Source: Mucilaginibacter sp. L196
GTDB taxonomy: Bacteria; Bacteroidota; Bacteroidia; Sphingobacteriales; Sphingobacteriaceae
Direction of reading: 5' to 3'
Assembly (NCBI RefSeq): GCF_009765905.1
Contig: NZ_LMUO01000015.1
Coordinates: 216,219 to 280,218 of the forward strand
DNA: 64,000 nucleotides
Shown: piece after piece, positions 7,242-15,076 of the stretch
Layout of the letters: every line of letters begins with the position of its first letter
Numbering within the stretch: position 1 is the stretch's first letter
The notes under the pieces: model-generated
Seen by the model: only the letters and a program-made list of their open reading frames with translations
Told to the model about the DNA's origin: nothing
Database searches by the model: none
Translations under genes and position numbers: made by a program

Positions 7242-9497
7242 TTACTGCTTATCATTCAAATTAGGCAGATCACAAACACCTTTTAAATAACGTTGTAAAT
7301 AGTTAAAGTTTACTTCTGATATCAGAATGTAACTCTGCATATTGTATGCCGCGCCGTGTGCTCCCGGTGGGTATATGCGCAGGTCAACGTCTTTGCCGGC
7401 ATTGGTGAGGGCGGTTAATAACTGCATGGTGTTAGCCGGGTGCACGTTATCATCGCTCATGGAGTGGACCAGCAGGAAATGATCTTTTAATCCTGTAGCA
7501 TGCGTTATGTCTGAACTGTTTTTGTAGCCCTCCTGGTTGTTATCCGAAGTACCCATGTAACGTTCGGTATAGATATCATCATATAAACGCCAGTCGGTCA
7601 CCGGTGAATTGGCCATACCTACGGTAAAGATGCCTGGGTGGGTTAATAATGTGTAGGTGGTAATGTAACCACCGTAACTACCGCCCATAATAGCTCTTTT
7701 TGTGCTATCAATAAATGGCATGGTACCCATATAATGCGCTGTTTCGGCGAAATCCTCACTTTCAAACTTGCCCAGTTGTTTGTAAACACCTTTCAGGAAA
7801 GCACTGCCGTAGTTGGCACTGCCCCTGTTGTTTACGTTTACTACAACGTAGCCATTTTGAGCCAGCCATTGTGCCCATGCACCATCGTTAAACTTGTTGA
7901 ATACCTCATGCGATTCCGGGCCTCCGTAAACATCCATTACCATTGGATATTTTTTATTTGGATCGAAGTTGAATGGTTTTATCATGTAGCCATCCAGTTC
8001 AACACCATCGCGGGTTTTGAAGTGGAAGTTTTCCTGCGGCGAATAAGCATGAGTTGTTATGAAGTCGCTTACCGCTTTATTGTCTTCCAGTGTTTTAAGT
8101 ACTTTGCCTTTATCATCACATAAATCAACGTGGGTTGGTACGTTTACGCTGCTGTATTTATCAATGTAGTATTTGGTATTAGGCGACATGTTGATGTCGT
8201 GATATCCCGGCTGCATGGATAGCCTAGTTTTCTTGCTGCCATCATATTTAATCGAGTAGAATTGCTGCTCTATCGGAGAAGTTTCTGCAGAGAGGTAATA
8301 AATGGTTTTTGAATCAGGGTTGATACCGATAACTTTTAGCATATCCCAGTCACCTTTGGTTACCTGGTTTAGCAATTTACCATCATAGCTGTAGCGGTAA
8401 ATATGGTAATAGCCTGAACGATCTGACACCCAGAAGAAGTCTTTTGACTTTTCAGGGAAGTACAGCATATCGTTAATATTGGTGTAGAAGTTTGAGATTG
8501 CAACCCAAGTGGAGTTTTTCTCTTCTAAAACTACATGATGCTCGCCTGTTTTTACATTGAAGAAGTATAGCTTCATATCATTTTGCGCGCGGTTTAAGGT
8601 AACCATAGCTAAAACATCGGGGTTACTTGTCCAATAGATACGCGGGATATAGAAATCACCGGTTTCATCAGGGCTTAGCCATACCTTTTTGCCAGAGTTT
8701 ACATCAATCACACCAATCTTTACCGAAGGGTTTGGATCGCCAACCAGTGGTATAGAGATGTGGATGTTATTCGGATGCTGACCTTCGTAGTTGGTCATCT
8801 GAAAATCGGGTACTTTGCTTTCATCAAATTGCCAGAAAGCCATGTACTTGTTATCAGGCGACCAGTTCCAGGCTTGTGACACTTCCAGTTCCTCTTCGTA
8901 TACCCAATCGCCGTGACCGTTGAAGATGCCGTTTTCGCTGGTTGAATCGCTGGTCAGTTGTTTTTCCTGGCCTGTAGCGAAGTTGTATACGTACATATTG
9001 CCACCCCGCTCAATGCCTACCATTGAACCATCCGGAGATAGTTCGGCTGAACGGGCATCTTTAGCGGCAACTTTTAATTGTTTGTTTTGAATATCGTAGA
9101 TGTAATAATCAGACACACCTGAACGGCGGTAGATCTTGCGGAAATTGGTTTGGAAAACCAGGTGTTTAAAATCGTGCGTCCAGTCGAATTTTTCGTATTC
9201 GAAAGCTTTGTCGGTGCCGGGATATTTCAGATCGGCGTTGTTGAAGATTGCGCTTTCCTTTAAGGTAGCGGGGTTCATTGAGCTAATGCCGTCCTTGCTT
9301 GCGAAGGAATACTGATCGCCGCCATTGATCCAGTCGACATTTTGAGGGCCTGATTTACCGCGAAGCATTCTGCCCGCCATTAAAGCATCGGTTAGGTTGG
9401 TGTATTGGGTTTTGGTTTGCGCGTTGGTATTTTGGGGTAATACACAGCCACACAGACAAAGGCACGCCAACATGCCTTGTAAGGATTTATTTTTCAT
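7242..9497 (-). CDS. Dipeptidyl-peptidase IV family serine peptidase (S9B)
   Basis: Exported peptidase of 751 residues. An N-terminal signal segment (about 1-27, ending NTNAQ) is followed by a beta-propeller region of the DPPIV_N type (about 80-470). This part includes SWNWSPD-like repeats and the EELEVSQAW motif, whose paired glutamates bind the substrate amino terminus in DPP-IV enzymes. The C-terminal alpha/beta hydrolase carries the nucleophile in GGSYGGY (Ser607), the acid in SDDNVH and the histidine in GAHGAA. It should release dipeptides with proline or alanine at the second position, in the periplasm or at the outer membrane. It converges on the Plug gene and has no operon partner. 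Confidence 0.93.
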   Translation of the reverse strand: MKNKSLQGMLACLCLCGCVLPQNTNAQTKTQYTNLTDALMAGRMLRGKSGPQNVDWINGGDQYSFASKDGISSMNPATLKESAIFNNADLKYPGTDKAFEYEKFDWTHDFKHLVFQTNFRKIYRRSGVSDYYIYDIQNKQLKVAAKDARSAELSPDGSMVGIERGGNMYVYNFATGQEKQLTSDSTSENGIFNGHGDWVYEEELEVSQAWNWSPDNKYMAFWQFDESKVPDFQMTNYEGQHPNNIHISIPLVGDPNPSVKIGVIDVNSGKKVWLSPDETGDFYIPRIYWTSNPDVLAMVTLNRAQNDMKLYFFNVKTGEHHVVLEEKNSTWVAISNFYTNINDMLYFPEKSKDFFWVSDRSGYYHIYRYSYDGKLLNQVTKGDWDMLKVIGINPDSKTIYYLSAETSPIEQQFYSIKYDGSKKTRLSMQPGYHDINMSPNTKYYIDKYSSVNVPTHVDLCDDKGKVLKTLEDNKAVSDFITTHAYSPQENFHFKTRDGVELDGYMIKPFNFDPNKKYPMVMDVYGGPESHEVFNKFNDGAWAQWLAQNGYVVVNVNNRGSANYGSAFLKGVYKQLGKFESEDFAETAHYMGTMPFIDSTKRAIMGGSYGGYITTYTLLTHPGIFTVGMANSPVTDWRLYDDIYTERYMGTSDNNQEGYKNSSDITHATGLKDHFLLVHSMSDDNVHPANTMQLLTALTNAGKDVDLRIYPPGAHGAAYNMQSYILISEVNFNYLQRYLKGVCDLPNLNDKQ

Positions 9498-9837
9498 GAA
9501 TGAGGGAAATTAAAACTTGCTAAAACTAAACGTTTTTGGGGATGATTACAAGTGTAGCGAAAATGTTATGTTGGGAGTTTACTTTTACGCGCTCCGTTTA
9601 CTCACCCGACTACGCTACACTGGTCGACCTCTATCGCTGCGCGACAAAGAGGTGAACTCACACAAGCTTATTTCCCTTTTTACCCCGCAGCGGAAGAGAG
9701 GGAAGGTTGAGCGGCTGAGCGATAACCGAGTGAGTTGTCTGCATGCGTAAACTACTTTACAGATTCTTCACTACGAATGACAAGAATGGTTTATTAAGGT
9801 AGAACCGCATTAATAAAGTCAAAAAGCGTTATTAATT
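9498..9837. other. 340-bp gene-free gap filled by repeats
   Basis: Between the DPP-IV gene start and the end of the next leftward gene lies one repeat unit (9584-9783) plus AT-rich flanks. The one open frame across it runs through the hairpins and has no support as a gene. Confidence 0.7.
9584..9783. repeat. Double-hairpin repeat with TTTACAGATTCTTC...GAATGACA tail
   Basis: The core is the ACTCACCCGAC...TGAGT element, with CGACCTCTATCGC...GACAAAGAGG and CCCTTTTTACCCC...GGAAGAGAGGG hairpins. It is followed by GCATGCGTAAACTACTTTACAGATTCTTCAC and GAATGACA. The same tail follows the copy near 11530 and forms the right side of the repeat at 33259-33333, showing modular composition. Confidence 0.7.
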
Positions 9838-10683
9838 TTATTTACTAGTATTGCCTACAAGCGCCGTTACATATAAAACGTAATGGTGCGGAGGTAACCG
9901 CCAATCGCCCTGGCTACTTGCCCTGTAAAAGCTTTTTGTTGAACCTACTACTTTTACGTTATAGTTAATCGGTTTATTAACGGGTTGGTTAGGAATAAAT
10001 TCAATGGCTACAACAAAGTCACCTTTCATGTAAATGTTGTACTGTTTTAAGTCAAACGTTAACCATCCTTTTGTAATTGCATGTGTTTGTGTTATATTCT
10101 TATCGTAACTTCTTGTTGTAGGGTGCTTACCATCATAATTGTAGAAATTGATCCTGAATGTTCCGCTATCCGCTCGCGCAGCACTTATATAGAGATTAAC
10201 CGAAGTGACCTTTGAAAGTGTTGTATCCAGACGGATCAATTGAGCTATCTCAAAAATATCTTTTTGGTTTGTACTCCCGTCAGTAAACTGAACTAATGCA
10301 TGGTAATTTGACTCGCCAAATTTCTTCTCGACCAACAGAGGTGATTTGATTATTACTTCAGCCAATTGTTCTGTTTTTTGTTTAAGCTTAATGTTTACAT
10401 TATTACCTAAATCCTGTATTGCCGATTTATAATCGTTATAGCCTACCATTGAAAATGTTAGCGTATCCGCCTTATCTTCAGCAGGAATGGTAAGGTTAAA
10501 ACTACCATCACGTAGCGATATGGTCCCAAGGTTTTCATGTCGAATCCCAATGTTTACATAAGACAACTTTTCATTACTTACCGAATCACGAACAATTCCA
10601 TGTATTGACACCTGACCATGAACTAAGGTAAAAGTTGTAGTGAATAATATTATTTGAATCAGGATTTCCCCCCTTAGTTTCAT
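9838..10683 (-). CDS. Carboxypeptidase-regulatory-like domain protein, exported
   Basis: A 281-residue exported protein. After the signal sequence (about 1-23, ending LVHGQ) comes a carboxypeptidase D regulatory-like (CarboxypepD_reg-like) domain at about 25-110. It has the usual pattern VSIHGIVRDSVSNEKLSYVNIG, then GSFNLTIP and LTFSMVGYNDY. The remaining 170 residues (ISAARADSGTFRINFYNYDG, then GDFVVAIEFIP) look like a beta-rich surface domain I cannot name. In Bacteroidota this arrangement occurs in outer-membrane or periplasmic proteins, and as the first domain of TonB-dependent receptors; no receptor follows here. It lies alone between two repeat-rich gaps. Confidence 0.75.
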   Translation of the reverse strand: MKLRGEILIQIILFTTTFTLVHGQVSIHGIVRDSVSNEKLSYVNIGIRHENLGTISLRDGSFNLTIPAEDKADTLTFSMVGYNDYKSAIQDLGNNVNIKLKQKTEQLAEVIIKSPLLVEKKFGESNYHALVQFTDGSTNQKDIFEIAQLIRLDTTLSKVTSVNLYISAARADSGTFRINFYNYDGKHPTTRSYDKNITQTHAITKGWLTFDLKQYNIYMKGDFVVAIEFIPNQPVNKPINYNVKVVGSTKSFYRASSQGDWRLPPHHYVLYVTALVGNTSK

Positions 10684-10830
10684 ACTGTTTGCTTAGATTG
10701 GTTATACCAACAAACATAGCCAGAATAACTTAATATACTAATTAACAAGCCGTTAAAGAATGTTAAAACTTTAAGATGCTACTGTTAATGGTAATTCCAT
10801 AACAAACTATGTTAAAACGGGTAAGGATTT

Positions 10831-10910
10831 TGTCATTACGAGGAATTAAGCAATTGCACGTAGAAAAGTGACCTTGCAAATTCGCGATTGCTTCGTTTCT
10901 CACAATGACA
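10831..10910. repeat. Inverted repeat, decayed GTCATTGCGAGG family member
   Basis: TGTCATTACGAGGAATTAAGC at 10831 onward pairs with GCGATTGCTTCGTTTCTCAC...GACA at 10884-10910, with several mismatches. The arms have drifted compared with the perfect copies at 5698 and 27712. Confidence 0.7.
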
Positions 10911-10981
10911 TGGTTGCAATGGCCTTTGCCCTTATGCTTCGAGTGCCTCAGCAGGACAACACGCATATTCATAAATATTAC

Positions 10982-11077
10982 CGTCATTGCAAGGAACGAA
11001 GCAATCTCTACATAGGTAAGTTGGCTTTGCAAGTTTCTCTGCACAGTATAGAGATTGCTTCGTTCCTCGCAATGACG
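10982..11077. repeat. Inverted repeat, 29-bp arms, GTCATTGCGAGG family
   Basis: The left arm 10982-11010 and right arm 11049-11077 are reverse complements with one mismatch (AAGG against CCTC). The arms end in CAATCTCTA/TAGAGATTG, the same subtype as the copy at 27712-27821. Confidence 0.8.
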
Positions 11078-11144
11078 TGCATTTTTAAGAGTTACCGGTT
11101 TTGCGTTAGTGATAGTAGCGGGTACCGGCCTTGTGGCTAAGGAT

Positions 11145-11289
11145 CAATGTCATTAAGTTAAGCCCCACCTAAATCCTCCCCGGTAGGGAGGACTTAAAAA
11201 AACAAACGCGGGCGAAGCTAAAGTCTCCCCTTCCGGGGGAGATTTAGAGGGGGCTATATGCTTGGCGCCCCCTTAACTTAATGACATTG
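11145..11289. mobile_element. 145-bp MITE-like element with 18-bp TIRs and 10-bp duplication
   Basis: The terminal inverted repeats CAATGTCATTAAGTTAAG (11145-11162) and CTTAACTTAATGACATTG (11272-11289) are perfect. They are flanked immediately by the direct repeat GGCTAAGGAT at 11135-11144 and 11290-11299, as expected of a target-site duplication. The interior holds two inverted copies of a block of the form TAAATCTCCCC...GGGGAGACTTTA. Removing the element and one duplicate rejoins a palindromic repeat that resembles 3349-3420. It encodes no protein, so it would need a transposase supplied from elsewhere. Confidence 0.75.
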
Positions 11290-11314
11290 GGCTAAGGATT
11301 CGCGCAGTATATGG

Positions 11315-11581
11315 ATAGCGTGGCCCGCTTCTACCAACGGCAACGCCCAAAGCATATTTAAGACTTTTGCGCGCTCCGTGGACTCACCCGGCTATGCTTC
11401 GCTCGCCGACCTCTCTTCGCCTGCGGCGGAAAGAGGTAAAAAAGAAACAGAGTATCCTTCCCACACCCTCTTTACCGCGCAGCGGAAGAGAGGGCAGGTT
11501 GAGCGGCTGAGCGAAAACCGGGTGAGTTGTATGCAAGCGTAAACTAATTTACAGATTCTTCGCTGCGCTCAGAATGACAGG
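11315..11581. repeat. Composite repeat: CGGCCCGCTTCTA block, double hairpin and tail
   Basis: The block GATAGCGTGGCCCGCTTCTA leads through CAACGCCC and AAGACTTTTGCGCGCTCCG into a double-hairpin element. The element's ends ACTCACCCGG (11382-11391) and CCGGGTGAGT (11518-11527) are exact inverted copies. The tail GCGTAAACTAATTTACAGATTCTTCGC...GAATGACA follows. The module order is the same as at 3400-3608 and 9584-9783. Confidence 0.75.
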
Positions 11582-11648
11582 GTGGTGAGTAATGCATTAG
11601 GGGAAATAACGAATTGGTTGTATATTTACAGCTAAAATCACTGACCCG

Positions 11649-12170
11649 ATGCAAGGAAAAAAACCGAAGGAATCATACACTATAATGAATGAGCTGGTAT
11701 TGCCCAATGATACGAATACGCTGAATAACCTGATGGGTGGGCGTTTGTTGCATTGGATGGATATCGCGTCGGCTATTTCGGCGCAGAAACATTGTAATAG
11801 GATTGTGGTTACTGCATCTGTGGATAATGTATCGTTTAAAGCCCCGATAAAATTGGGTGATGTAATTAGCATTGAGGCAAAGGTTAGCCGGGCATTTACT
11901 ACTTCGGTTGAGGTACGAATGGATGTTTGGGCAGAGAATATACCCAGCGGAACGCGTGTAAAAAGCAATGAGGCTTATTATACTTTTGTGGCACTGGATA
12001 GTGACGGCAATACGGTAAAAGTACCTGAATTGATACCGGAAACGCCTGAAGAAATTTTGTTGTTTGAAGGCGCGCTTCGCCGCAGGCAATTACGTTTGAT
12101 ACTGGGCGGTAAGATGAGCCCGGATGATGCTACCGAATTGAAGGCTTTATTTTTCGCGGCGCAACAATAA
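11649..12170 (+). CDS. Acyl-CoA thioesterase, hotdog fold (YciA/BACH-like)
   Basis: A 173-residue hotdog-fold thioesterase that should hydrolyse acyl-CoA to free acid and CoA in the cytoplasm. Family marks are the opening VLPNDTNTLNNLMGGRLLHWMDIASAI, whose N-D-T-N segment bears the catalytic aspartate in this group, followed by VVTASVDNVSFKAPIKLGDVI and the strand SVEVRMDVWAENI. A C-terminal extension of about 45 residues carries charged helices. The ATG at 11649 gives the usual N terminus; an internal ATG (residue 13) is less likely. The stop lies six bases before the YfcC transporter, so the two probably form an operon. Confidence 0.88.
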   Translation: MQGKKPKESYTIMNELVLPNDTNTLNNLMGGRLLHWMDIASAISAQKHCNRIVVTASVDNVSFKAPIKLGDVISIEAKVSRAFTTSVEVRMDVWAENIPSGTRVKSNEAYYTFVALDSDGNTVKVPELIPETPEEILLFEGALRRRQLRLILGGKMSPDDATELKALFFAAQQ

Positions 12171-12176
12171 CAGCCT

Positions 12177-13670
12177 ATGGCCAGTCTGAAGAAACTCCCC
12201 TCGCCTATTACCATACTTTTTATAGTGATTATTATAGCTGCGACGGCTACGTGGCTGCTGCCTGCAGGCGAATATGATACGCTGAGTTATAATAGCGGAG
12301 CGTTTACAATAAACACCGTTAAGGGTGATAAAACCGTTCCGGTTACGCAGCATACTTTAGATAGCCTTAAGATTTTAATATCGCTTGATAAATTTAAAAG
12401 CGGCGATATATTTAAACCGGTAGCCATACCGGGCACTTATCATCAGCTTAAAAGCAATAGACAAGGATTTTTGGAGGTGATACAAGCGCCTGTAAAGGGC
12501 TTGTATGATAGCAGCGACATTATATTCTTCCTGCTGTTTATCGGCGGGTTTATAGCCATATTTCAGCGGACGGGCGCTATGGAGGAAGGTGTTGCATGGC
12601 TGTCGCACAAAATGCGGGGACAGGAAGCCTGGCTGATCATTATCATTACCTTCTTTTTTGCTTTTTGTGGCGCTGCCGAGGGCATGGCAGAGGAAGGATT
12701 GGCTTTCTACCCTATTTTAGTGCCTTTATATTTAGTGGCTGGTTATGACTTGTTGGTGCCTGTAGCGGTAATTTTCGCGGGGACCAATATTGGGAATATG
12801 GCATCGTTCAGCAATCCGTTTTCTACGGTAATTGCTTCCAACGCGGCGGGAATTAACTGGACGGACGGCATTTACGAGCGTTTGTTATTCTTTGCGATTA
12901 CTACCGCTATCACCATTTGGTACATAGTGCGTTATGCACAAAAGACTAAAAAGCACCCGGAAACATCATTGGTGTACCGGTTTGATGGCGCGGTAAAATC
13001 GAACTTTCCGGCTTTTGATACCGAGGATGGCAAGAAAATAAAACTGGAGCCGAGGAACGCTTTACAAATCATAATATTCCTGGGGACTATCGGCATCATG
13101 ATCGGCGGGTTTATTGAGGGTTGGTCGATGGTTGGGGCTACGGCTTTATTTATTGTAGCTTCGGTACTGATCGCGGTGATTGCCCGGATGAAGGAAAAGG
13201 TGTTTATGGATACCTTTATTGAGGGGGTGAAATCGCTGGTATCGGTAACGTTAATTGTGGGCGTTGCGCGCGGGGTAACCATTGTGTTGAATGACGGGCA
13301 CATTAGCGGTACGTTGTTGTTTTACTCAGCCATGATGGTGGGTAAAATGCACGCGGTATGGTTTATTTTAATGATGATGGTAATGTACATGGTGTTTACG
13401 CTATTCATCTCCTCGTCATCGGGCATGGCAGTATTGACTATGCCGATATTCGGATCGCTTGCTGTAATTGTGGGCGTGCCGGGTAAGGAGATTGTAAATG
13501 CTTACCTGTTTGGCATGGGGATAATGGGTTTAGTTACCCCTACCGGGATTATGCTGCCATCGTTGAATATTGCCAATGTAAGCGTAAAGGCCTGGCTAAA
13601 GTTTGTTTATCCGTTGATGGTGATATTGTTGCTTGTTTCGGCGGTATTTTTGGTAGTTGGGGTTTTGTAA
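12177..13670 (+). CDS. YfcC/DcuC family membrane transporter
   Basis: A 497-residue polytopic inner-membrane protein of the YfcC family (ion transporter superfamily, related to C4-dicarboxylate and arginine/ornithine carriers). The N terminus has the family pattern SPITILFIVIIIAATATWLLPAGEYD, followed by a soluble loop to about residue 110. About ten hydrophobic segments follow, with motifs GAAEGMAEEGLAFYPILVPL, GTNIGNMASFSNPFSTVIAS and SSSSGMAVLTMPIFGSLA. Substrate specificity cannot be read from sequence; peptides, amino acids or carboxylates are all possible. It is six bases downstream of the thioesterase gene. Confidence 0.85.
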   Translation: MASLKKLPSPITILFIVIIIAATATWLLPAGEYDTLSYNSGAFTINTVKGDKTVPVTQHTLDSLKILISLDKFKSGDIFKPVAIPGTYHQLKSNRQGFLEVIQAPVKGLYDSSDIIFFLLFIGGFIAIFQRTGAMEEGVAWLSHKMRGQEAWLIIIITFFFAFCGAAEGMAEEGLAFYPILVPLYLVAGYDLLVPVAVIFAGTNIGNMASFSNPFSTVIASNAAGINWTDGIYERLLFFAITTAITIWYIVRYAQKTKKHPETSLVYRFDGAVKSNFPAFDTEDGKKIKLEPRNALQIIIFLGTIGIMIGGFIEGWSMVGATALFIVASVLIAVIARMKEKVFMDTFIEGVKSLVSVTLIVGVARGVTIVLNDGHISGTLLFYSAMMVGKMHAVWFILMMMVMYMVFTLFISSSSGMAVLTMPIFGSLAVIVGVPGKEIVNAYLFGMGIMGLVTPTGIMLPSLNIANVSVKAWLKFVYPLMVILLLVSAVFLVVGVL

Positions 13671-13700
13671 GTGGCGATGCAATCGCAAGACCATGTTAAG

Positions 13701-13723
13701 GACTCGTGCAAACGAGCGCAATT
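13701..13723. repeat. Solitary copy of the CAAACGAGCGCAA repeat arm
   Basis: GACTCGTGCAAACGAGCGCAA closely matches the arms of the 2453-2636 element but has no inverted partner nearby. The rest of 13724-13860 is AT-rich and shows nothing further. Confidence 0.45.
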
Positions 13724-13860
13724 GGCGGTTGGGCACTGTTTCAAACTAGTACAGATTTAGCACAATTTCAATTAAATTTCATGTAAAAACTGCTATTTTA
13801 TGATGATTTTTTTGGTGTGAAAATGATGTTTTTTAGTCGAATTCAACCATTTTTCAAGCC

Positions 13861-13900
13861 AAAAAGCCCTGTTCTTTAACATAAAACAGGGCTTTTTTGT
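13861..13900 (+). terminator. Rho-independent terminator, bidirectional
   Basis: AAAAAGCCCTGTT (13861-13873) pairs with AACAGGGCTTTTTT (13884-13897) around a short loop, with a T-run on one side and an A-run on the other. It sits between the converging YfcC and glycosidase-like genes and can serve both. A second GGGCTTTTT motif follows at 13941-13960 without a clear stem. Confidence 0.85.
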
Positions 13901-14002
13901 GCTTTTCTGATTGTAATATCCGCATTTTCAGTAGTAAAACGGGCTTTTTCGGGCTTTTTTTGTACCAACTGTACCAGATGTTTCACTTGTACCGTGGTAC
14001 AC

Positions 14003-15076
14003 TCAGACTGTCTCTTCTTTTAGTATGCTTAGCACATTATTGTTATCAATACCACCAAAAAAGGATATGCCATGGGCGCCGTTCTTCAATGCTAGCTGTA
14101 TACCCTGACGGATCTCATCATCGTTTTTAAAGTTTGGCAAATATAGGCCTGCATACAGCGGGAACTTGCCTGCAAGGAAATGTGTGCCTTCTTTTACCGC
14201 ATCACCTATCCAGCTTACCTGCTCGTTGTAGAAGCCGTGGTAGATCATAGGGCAAATGCCATCAAGGTTCCAGTTTGTCCAGTCCTGCCTTACGTTGCGG
14301 CGGGCAACTTCGGGGGTTGGGAATACAGCGGCGGTTATTACTTTATTCTTTTTGTGGGCGATGTCGGCCAGACTATTCACCACCCGGGTTATATTACCAT
14401 AGCGAAATAAACGCCATGAAAGGCTTGCATCAGGGTATTGCAAGGTGGTAACATCAATACCATACTGATCCTTAAAGTGCGCCTGACAAACTTCGCAGTA
14501 GCAAAAATCATAGGCTGGTAGCTCCTTGGTTTGGTCGAGGTTGTAATGGCTCCACAGGTTTACGGGCAGTATTACATCACAATAGCGTACGTAATCCAGA
14601 TGGACACCATCTATGTAGTCTTTGTTGATAATATCGGTTACCTGCTGCTCCAAATACTGCTGTACTTCGGGGCGAGATGGGCATAGCCAGCGGTAGTAAT
14701 CCACATAAGGCGGATGGTCAACACAGGACTCGCCGTTACGGTTTTTACTGTACCATTCCGGGTGTATTTTAAGCAATTCGGCGCGGTTAAAGGTCCACAT
14801 CCAGCGGTGGGCTTCCAGTCCGTTAGCTTTAGCCGTACGGAAGTGGATTTCGCTATCATTTTCAAAAAGTATAGCGCTAATGCCTGCGGCTTTATAGCCT
14901 GCATAGCGGGTATTTAACTCGTCCTGGGTGTCCTTTAGGTTCGGGTTAATCCAAACCCAGTTTTTCAGCTTGTGCTTTTTAGGGGCAGCTAAACTTACTT
15001 CGGCTTTGCCTTTTAATGATAAGCCGGTAGCGGCACCCGCCAATAATCCTGCTTTTATGAATTCCCGTTTATTCAT
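14003..15076 (-). CDS. Family-10-like glycosidase (GHL10), exported
   Basis: A 357-residue exported protein. The N-terminal MNKREFIKAGLLAGAATGLSLKG resembles a Tat-type signal with KR in place of RR. The body is a TIM barrel of the glycosyl-hydrolase-like 10 group: WVWINPNLKDTQDELNTRYAGYKAAGI, WMWTFNRAELLKIHPEWYSKN and, diagnostic for the group, DGVHLDYVRY near 148-157. CXXC (FCYCEVC) near 181 may bind metal. Related proteins degrade polysaccharides or peptidoglycan, but the substrate is unknown. The start overlaps the end of the CBM9-like gene by eight bases, so the pair is translationally coupled. Confidence 0.78.
   Translation of the reverse strand: MNKREFIKAGLLAGAATGLSLKGKAEVSLAAPKKHKLKNWVWINPNLKDTQDELNTRYAGYKAAGISAILFENDSEIHFRTAKANGLEAHRWMWTFNRAELLKIHPEWYSKNRNGESCVDHPPYVDYYRWLCPSRPEVQQYLEQQVTDIINKDYIDGVHLDYVRYCDVILPVNLWSHYNLDQTKELPAYDFCYCEVCQAHFKDQYGIDVTTLQYPDASLSWRLFRYGNITRVVNSLADIAHKKNKVITAAVFPTPEVARRNVRQDWTNWNLDGICPMIYHGFYNEQVSWIGDAVKEGTHFLAGKFPLYAGLYLPNFKNDDEIRQGIQLALKNGAHGISFFGGIDNNNVLSILKEETV

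Larger units (their letters stand above)
10684..11648. other. 965-bp gene-free repeat island
   Basis: The largest non-coding stretch in the window. From left to right it holds two members of the GTCATTGCGAGGAACGAAGC family (10831-10910 and 10982-11077), a palindromic block split by a 145-bp MITE-like element (11145-11289), and a double-hairpin repeat with tail (11382-11581). Every open frame in it is a by-product of these palindromes. Confidence 0.8.

Noticed and set aside
9517..9750. Open frame of 77 codons across the repeat
   Set aside because: It runs through both hairpins of a repeat found elsewhere and has low-complexity composition.
10763..11140. Open frames in the repeat island
   Set aside because: They arise from inverted repeats and appear on both strands; no protein-like pattern.
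12265..12280. GC-rich CTGCCTGCAGGCG in the YfcC gene as a captured repeat
   Set aside because: It encodes the conserved LPAGEY motif of the YfcC family, so it is ordinary coding sequence.
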